8,106 nucleotides of DNA from an uncultured Verrucomicrobiota bacterium (GTDB lineage: Bacteria > Verrucomicrobiota > Verrucomicrobiia > Chthoniobacterales > SZAS-18), in NCBI GenBank assembly GCA_937873255.1, contig CALMVM010000372.1, positions 1 to 8,106 of the forward strand, read 5' to 3'. Each line of letters starts with the position of its first letter. The stretch's first letter is position 1. This document shows positions 5,243 to 8,106 of this stretch, piece after piece. Both the position numbers and the translations under genes were made by a program. Below the pieces are notes generated by a model. It had not been told where the DNA came from, ran no database searches, and saw only the letters and a program-made list of their open reading frames with translations.

Positions 5243-6258
5243 CACAACCCACACCCATGAAGACCACCTCCAATTTCGCTTTCGTCTCCCGTCGTTGCCG
5301 CCACGCATTCCTGGGAGGGCTTTGTCTGCTCGGCGCCGCCGTTCCCGGCCTGGCGCGCGCGGAAGCGTTGCTCGCGTACGACCACGACGGCACGATCTAC
5401 ACCGCCTCCGCGCTCGACGGGAAGAACCCGCAGAAAATCTGCCGTGGCGACAACCCGTGCATTTCCAACGACGGCCGTTTCCTCACCTACACCCGCAACG
5501 GTACCCCGCCCGCCAAGGACAAGCGCACCCGCCAGCAGGACGCCGCGCCGCGCGCGATCATCGTCCGCGAAATCGCTGGCGGCAAAGAAACCGTCCTGCC
5601 CGCCGACGGCGCGGCACAGGCTTACGGCGCGATCTGGTCGGCGGACGACAGGTGGATCGCGTTCAACCGCTACGACGGCAAATCCTGGCAGGTGGCGGTC
5701 GTCCATCCCGACGGCACGGCGCTGCACACGCTCACCGACAAGCTCACTCCCAAGGGCGACGGCTATTATCTCGCGGGGTGGAACCGCCACGACGGCGGCG
5801 TGCTCGCGCAGAATTTGGAGACGATGGCGCAGATCAACCCGGAAACGGGTGATGTCGCATGGCAGAAGCCCGTGAAGGAACTCACCGGCGAGGACGGTGC
5901 CGCCAGCGACATGCGCTGCACGATCTCGGCGGACGGCAAACTTCTCGTCGCCACGCGCTACGTCGAGGACGACGAGTTCAAGAACCTCGACGGTCCCTCG
6001 TCGTACCTCGTGCTGGCGGATTTCCCCGGCGGCAAGCCCCGGCGCGTGACGCCCGTGAAGTTCGACGTGGCCACCCCGTGGCTGGAATCGAACGGCGAGT
6101 CGGTGCTGCTGCGCGGTTTCACGCAAAAGGATCTGACGCCCGTCAAAGGCAGCGACGGCGTGAAGCTCAAGACCCGCATTTACCGCTACGACATTCGCTC
6201 CGGCACGCTGACACCCGTGACCAAGGACGGCGAATATCCCTCGTCCAGCCGGGGCTGA
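5239..6258 (+). CDS. Secreted TolB/PD40-type beta-propeller protein
   Basis: The 339-aa product belongs to the PD40/TolB-like propeller class. Two starts are possible: ATG at 5239, overlapping the upstream stop by 4 bp, or ATG at 5257 (MKTTSNFAF...). I list 5239 because of the overlap; 5257 gives a more standard signal peptide. Neither has a Shine-Dalgarno. The signal peptide runs over R-H-A-F-L-G-G-L-C-L-L-G-A-A-V-P-G-L with cleavage after A-R-A (residue 41). Propeller-type repeats follow: A-Y-D-H-D-G-T-I-Y near 46-54; C-I-S-N-D-G-R-F-L-T-Y at 74-84; W-S-A-D-D-R-W-I-A-F at 133-142; V-V-H-P-D-G-T near 154-160; I-S-A-D-G-K-L-L-V-A-T at 229-239; and I-Y-R-Y-D-I-R-S-G-T-L-T-P-V near 314-327. This fits five or six blades in a periplasmic or surface protein. 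Such proteins act as binding scaffolds, but no partner such as tolA, tolR or pal is nearby, so a true Tol role is unlikely. Confidence 0.83.
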   Translation: MTQPTPMKTTSNFAFVSRRCRHAFLGGLCLLGAAVPGLARAEALLAYDHDGTIYTASALDGKNPQKICRGDNPCISNDGRFLTYTRNGTPPAKDKRTRQQDAAPRAIIVREIAGGKETVLPADGAAQAYGAIWSADDRWIAFNRYDGKSWQVAVVHPDGTALHTLTDKLTPKGDGYYLAGWNRHDGGVLAQNLETMAQINPETGDVAWQKPVKELTGEDGAASDMRCTISADGKLLVATRYVEDDEFKNLDGPSSYLVLADFPGGKPRRVTPVKFDVATPWLESNGESVLLRGFTQKDLTPVKGSDGVKLKTRIYRYDIRSGTLTPVTKDGEYPSSSRG

Positions 6259-6282
6259 AGATCGTCGTTTTCCTTACGCGTG

Positions 6283-6804
6283 ATGAAAAGGGTTTATGCT
6301 AGCGCCGTTTGTTTCGTGCTCGGCACGGCGGCGCTGGGTTTCATGTGGCGTTTCGGGCATCGAGTGACGACGCTCGGCCCGCACGGCGACACGATCATGG
6401 TCGCCGTGGCGGTGACGCTGATGCTCTCGTACGCGGCGGCGGCCATCCTCTACGCTTCGTGGCGCGGCAGTCAGCGTCTGGACATCTCCAGCCCCCTCAA
6501 TCCGGGCATGGATGCGGAGACGATCCGGCTTGGTGTAAAGGCGGGGGTTTATGGCCTGTATCCCGGCAAGTCCTACCGCGTGATCCGCGAGATCAAGGAT
6601 TACTACGGGACGATTTTTCCCGTGGGCATGGACCTGATCTTCGTGCGGCGTGACTACCTGCCGTATCACGGAGGGCATACCGTGTTCTTCCGGCCGCGGC
6701 CCATGTATCTGCAAGACGAGGAGAACGCCGACGTGCTCGGCGCGCTGGACCAGTATCTCCAGGCGATAGGGACGTTGATGGAAAACGGCCAACCCGGGTA
6801 TTGA
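6283..6804 (+). CDS. Two-helix membrane protein with a C-terminal soluble domain (possibly DUF3601-like)
   Basis: The 173-aa product has transmembrane helices at about residues 4-22 and 37-59. A mostly soluble domain follows from about 70 to the end. That domain contains G-K-S-Y-R-V-I-R-E-I-K-D-Y-Y-G at 95-109, then F-P-V-G-M-D-L-I-F at 112-120, D-Y-L-P-Y-H-G-G-H-T-V-F-F at 124-136, and M-Y-L-Q-D-E-E-N-A-D-V-L near 141-152. The order 'Y-R-V-I ... D-Y-x-G ... P-V-G ... F-L-P-Y-x-x-G' recalls DUF3601 from memory, a small domain of unknown function; I hold this lightly. I chose ATG 6283; the GTG immediately before it (6280) is in frame and would add one residue. No Shine-Dalgarno is seen. It lies 24 bp after the propeller gene and is probably co-transcribed with it. 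Inner-membrane location is likely; role unknown. Confidence 0.75.
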   Translation: MKRVYASAVCFVLGTAALGFMWRFGHRVTTLGPHGDTIMVAVAVTLMLSYAAAAILYASWRGSQRLDISSPLNPGMDAETIRLGVKAGVYGLYPGKSYRVIREIKDYYGTIFPVGMDLIFVRRDYLPYHGGHTVFFRPRPMYLQDEENADVLGALDQYLQAIGTLMENGQPGY

Positions 6805-6824
6805 GGCGGGTTTTCATCGCGTGT

Positions 6825-6869
6825 GGGCGACGGCGAATAAACGACGAACGATCCGCCGCCCTTGTCGCC
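6825..6869. other. Alternative hairpins in the leader of the next gene
   Basis: GGGCGACGG (6825-6833) can pair with CCGCCGCCC (6853-6861) with one internal mismatch. As an alternative, GGCGAC (6826-6831) pairs perfectly with GTCGCC (6864-6869), which abuts the ATG at 6870. Two mutually exclusive stems in a 65-bp leader could be a translation control device, but in DNA this rich in G and C such pairings also arise by chance. Confidence 0.2.
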
Positions 6870-7265
6870 ATGCTCCTCGCCGATCCCGTCGTCATCGGTT
6901 TGCAAACGCTCGCTATGCTCATGGCTTTCCCGGGCGTCCTCTTCGCACTCGCCTGCCTGGTGCTCAAGCGCGCGGTGGCCCGTGGCTCGTTGTTCGGGTT
7001 CATCGACACGCTGCTGCGTCTGCTCGTGTTCATGCTGCCCTGGGGGACCATCGTGACGGGAATCCTCATCCTCCTGCTCGCTGCGGCGGGATGCAGCGCG
7101 GAGTGGCACCACGCGGCGTCGGGAATCGTCCTGACGATGGCGGCCGGCAGCGCCGTGATCATGTACCGAGTCGCCCGGTTGCACGACGCGGGGCAACGGT
7201 GGTTCTACGTGCCGGGTTTGATATCCGCCCTCATTTCGGGTTGGCTGTTCATCGCGGCGAAGTGA
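6870..7265 (+). CDS. Uncharacterised four-helix integral membrane protein
   Basis: The 131-aa product has four predicted membrane helices at about residues 6-32, 49-75, 82-100 and 112-130, with short loops (KRAVARGS; SAEWHH; YRVARLHDAGQR). The basic loops after helices 1 and 3 suggest that both ends are outside the cytoplasm by the positive-inside rule. No active-site motif is seen and I do not recognise the family. I chose ATG 6870. The frame also opens from a TTG at 6801 overlapping the upstream stop, but the 23 extra residues (RRVFIACGRRRINDERSAAL) are Arg-rich and do not look like part of a helical membrane protein. There is no Shine-Dalgarno; two small alternative hairpins precede the start. 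It follows the two-helix membrane gene and converges on the PEP-CTERM gene. Confidence 0.7.
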   Translation: MLLADPVVIGLQTLAMLMAFPGVLFALACLVLKRAVARGSLFGFIDTLLRLLVFMLPWGTIVTGILILLLAAAGCSAEWHHAASGIVLTMAAGSAVIMYRVARLHDAGQRWFYVPGLISALISGWLFIAAK

Positions 7266-7300
7266 TCCGGCGCGATGCTCGCCACCCTCCCGCGCGATCA
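7263..7300. terminator. Inverted repeat holding both stop codons of a convergent pair; possible bidirectional terminator
   Basis: TGATC (7263-7267) pairs with GATCA (7296-7300), and GCGCG (7270-7274) with CGCGC (7291-7295), giving ten pairs with a two-base bulge and a 16-base loop. The stop TGA of the rightward membrane gene and the stop TGA of the leftward PEP-CTERM gene are the two outer ends of the stem. There is no T-run on either side, so a classical Rho-independent terminator is not shown; mRNA end protection or blocking of read-through is the likely use. Confidence 0.35.
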
Positions 7301-8106
7301 ACCGCGCACCCGCCGGCGGAAGACCACGAATCCGAGCGCCGCGCTACCCAACCCGAACATGGCCCAGGTCCCCGGCTCGGGCACCGCGTTGTAGGCCAGC
7401 ACGAGGTTGTTGCCGCTCTGCTGCACCGAGAATTTCCCGCCGTTGAGGCTGTTCTGGAAGCCGGTGGCATCGACCGCAAATTCCCCGGGCACGAAACCCG
7501 TCACCCCGCCGTCCGCCTGCACGAGGATGAATTGATAGCTCTGGGACGGGTTGAAATTCGCCGCCAATCCGCTCGTGCCGTCCGCCGCCAGGGAGAACAC
7601 GCTGACCGTGATCTGGTTGCCGGCCGTGGTGCCGGCCGACAGGGTGAGCGCCCCGGTCGAATGCACCAGGTCGTAACCCGTCCCCGCCGCGCCGCCGGCG
7701 TTCTGCACGTTGAAGGCGAACACGCTGCCGCTGCCCAAGGTCAGGCTCGCCACGTTGTTCGCCCCCGGCGTGGCGGCCAACTGCGGGCCGACGAAAGTGG
7801 TGGCTGCCAGACCCCGGGCCGAGGCTAACTCAAGGATGGGCAAGCTCACCGCGTTGAGCGAACTGGCGACGGAGGAAGTCGCGTTGACGCCGAACCGTCC
7901 GCCGTCCGTGACGCTGACCGTGCCGAACGTGCCGCTGCCCTTGGCCGTGGAGCCGTAGTTGACGTTGAGTTTGCCCGTCTGCGTGCCGTTGTTGACCAGG
8001 AGCGCGCCGTTGAGTTCGATGCTCGTGCCGCTGACGGTCGAAAGGAGGCCGCCGCTGTTGATCGTCGTGCGCGAGCCGCCGCCGGCGACGAGGTTGCTGC
8101 CCGTGT
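7298..8106 (-). CDS. Beta-strand-repeat PEP-CTERM surface protein, C-terminal part; 5' end outside window
   Basis: The leftward frame is open from the right edge to a TGA at 7300-7298, giving the last 268 residues of a larger protein; an internal GTG at 7849 is not its start. The first 70 visible residues look like autotransporter-associated beta-strand repeats: Gly/Asn/Thr/Ser-rich, for example G-G-L-L-S-T-V-S-G-T-S, L-N-G-A-L-L-V-N-N-G-T-Q-T-G-K and Y-G-S-T-A-K-G-S-G-T-F-G. A second, Ala/Gly/Ser-rich beta region follows, with S-Y-Q-F-I-L-V-Q-A-D-G-G-V-T-G-F near residues 189-204. The end is a full PEP-CTERM signal: V-P-E-P-G at 241-245, the hydrophobic helix T-W-A-M-F-G-L-G-S-A-A-L-G-F-V-V-F, and the basic tail R-R-R-V-R-G. 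In known systems exosortase recognises this tail and the protein is exported to the surface or matrix. No exosortase gene is in the window. This architecture is common in Opitutaceae and supports that placement. Confidence 0.9.
   Translation of the reverse strand, partial: TGSNLVAGGGSRTTINSGGLLSTVSGTSIELNGALLVNNGTQTGKLNVNYGSTAKGSGTFGTVSVTDGGRFGVNATSSVASSLNAVSLPILELASARGLAATTFVGPQLAATPGANNVASLTLGSGSVFAFNVQNAGGAAGTGYDLVHSTGALTLSAGTTAGNQITVSVFSLAADGTSGLAANFNPSQSYQFILVQADGGVTGFVPGEFAVDATGFQNSLNGGKFSVQQSGNNLVLAYNAVPEPGTWAMFGLGSAALGFVVFRRRVRG

Noticed and set aside
5194..6126. A leftward 310-codon open frame opposite the propeller gene
   Set aside because: Composition (Arg, Val, Gly, His) is typical of antisense frames in GC-rich DNA, with no signal peptide or motif; the rightward frame has both.
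5239..6258. Calling the propeller protein TolB of the Tol-Pal system
   Set aside because: No tolA, tolQ, tolR or pal gene nearby and only class-level blade motifs are visible.
6821..7828. A 335-codon rightward frame running across the convergent gene pair
   Set aside because: It would overlap the four-helix protein and run antisense to the PEP-CTERM gene; the product is Arg/His/Pro-rich and without structure.
7298..7849. Treating the PEP-CTERM gene as a complete 183-aa protein starting at GTG 7849
   Set aside because: The frame stays open to the window edge with clear beta-strand-repeat sequence upstream and no signal peptide at that GTG.
1..8106. Mobile element, CRISPR array, toxin-antitoxin or phage-defence system
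   Set aside because: No transposase, integrase, terminal repeats, regular repeat-spacer pattern, tRNA or nuclease motif was seen on either strand.

Overview
The window looks like chromosomal DNA from a GC-rich Verrucomicrobium, most likely an Opitutaceae relative. This is inferred from two things: an autotransporter-type beta-strand-repeat protein that ends in a PEP-CTERM sorting tail, and a set of small secreted or membrane proteins with few recognisable families. I see no rRNA, tRNA, CRISPR array, transposase or integrase, and no base-composition break that would suggest recent transfer. The closest relative cannot be fixed by reading alone.

Layout. At the left edge is the C-terminal end of CdsA (CDP-diglyceride synthase), cut by the window start and carrying the family signature. 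A rightward run follows: a secreted lipocalin-like small protein (348-890), a 125-aa uncharacterised protein (903-1280), a three-helix membrane protein (1394-1726) and a 515-aa haem peroxidase of the cyclooxygenase/myeloperoxidase superfamily (1736-3283). The peroxidase converges, 12 bp away, on a leftward secreted protein (3296-3898). That gene is divergent from a rightward paralogue (4005-4637), and the pair share a 106-bp AT-richer intergenic region. Next come a 191-aa uncharacterised protein (4667-5242), a TolB/PD40-type beta-propeller protein overlapping it by 4 bp (5239-6258), a two-helix membrane protein with a possible DUF3601-like soluble domain (6283-6804) and a four-helix membrane protein (6870-7265). 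The right edge holds the C-terminal part of a leftward PEP-CTERM surface protein (7298 to the edge), converging on the last membrane gene.

How the genes may work together. Only CdsA (phospholipid precursor synthesis) and the PEP-CTERM protein (exosortase-sorted, surface or extracellular matrix) have clear roles. The most interesting gene is the peroxidase. It aligns by eye along its whole catalytic domain with animal prostaglandin synthases and keeps the cyclooxygenase tyrosine and the proximal haem histidine. It has Asp where the distal His should be, yet keeps an Arg at the myeloperoxidase distal-Arg position. Three neighbouring secreted proteins (3296-3898, 4005-4637, 5239-6258) share a PD40-like 'W-S-x-D-x-R-x-x-A-F' blade motif, so the centre of the window may be a local expansion of small propeller-derived envelope proteins. 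A functional link between these and the peroxidase is conjecture based on adjacency only.

Translation signals are unusual. Only the leftward gene starting at 3898 has a textbook Shine-Dalgarno (AGGAGG). The other complete genes have none I can see, apart from a tightly spaced AAGG before 4005.
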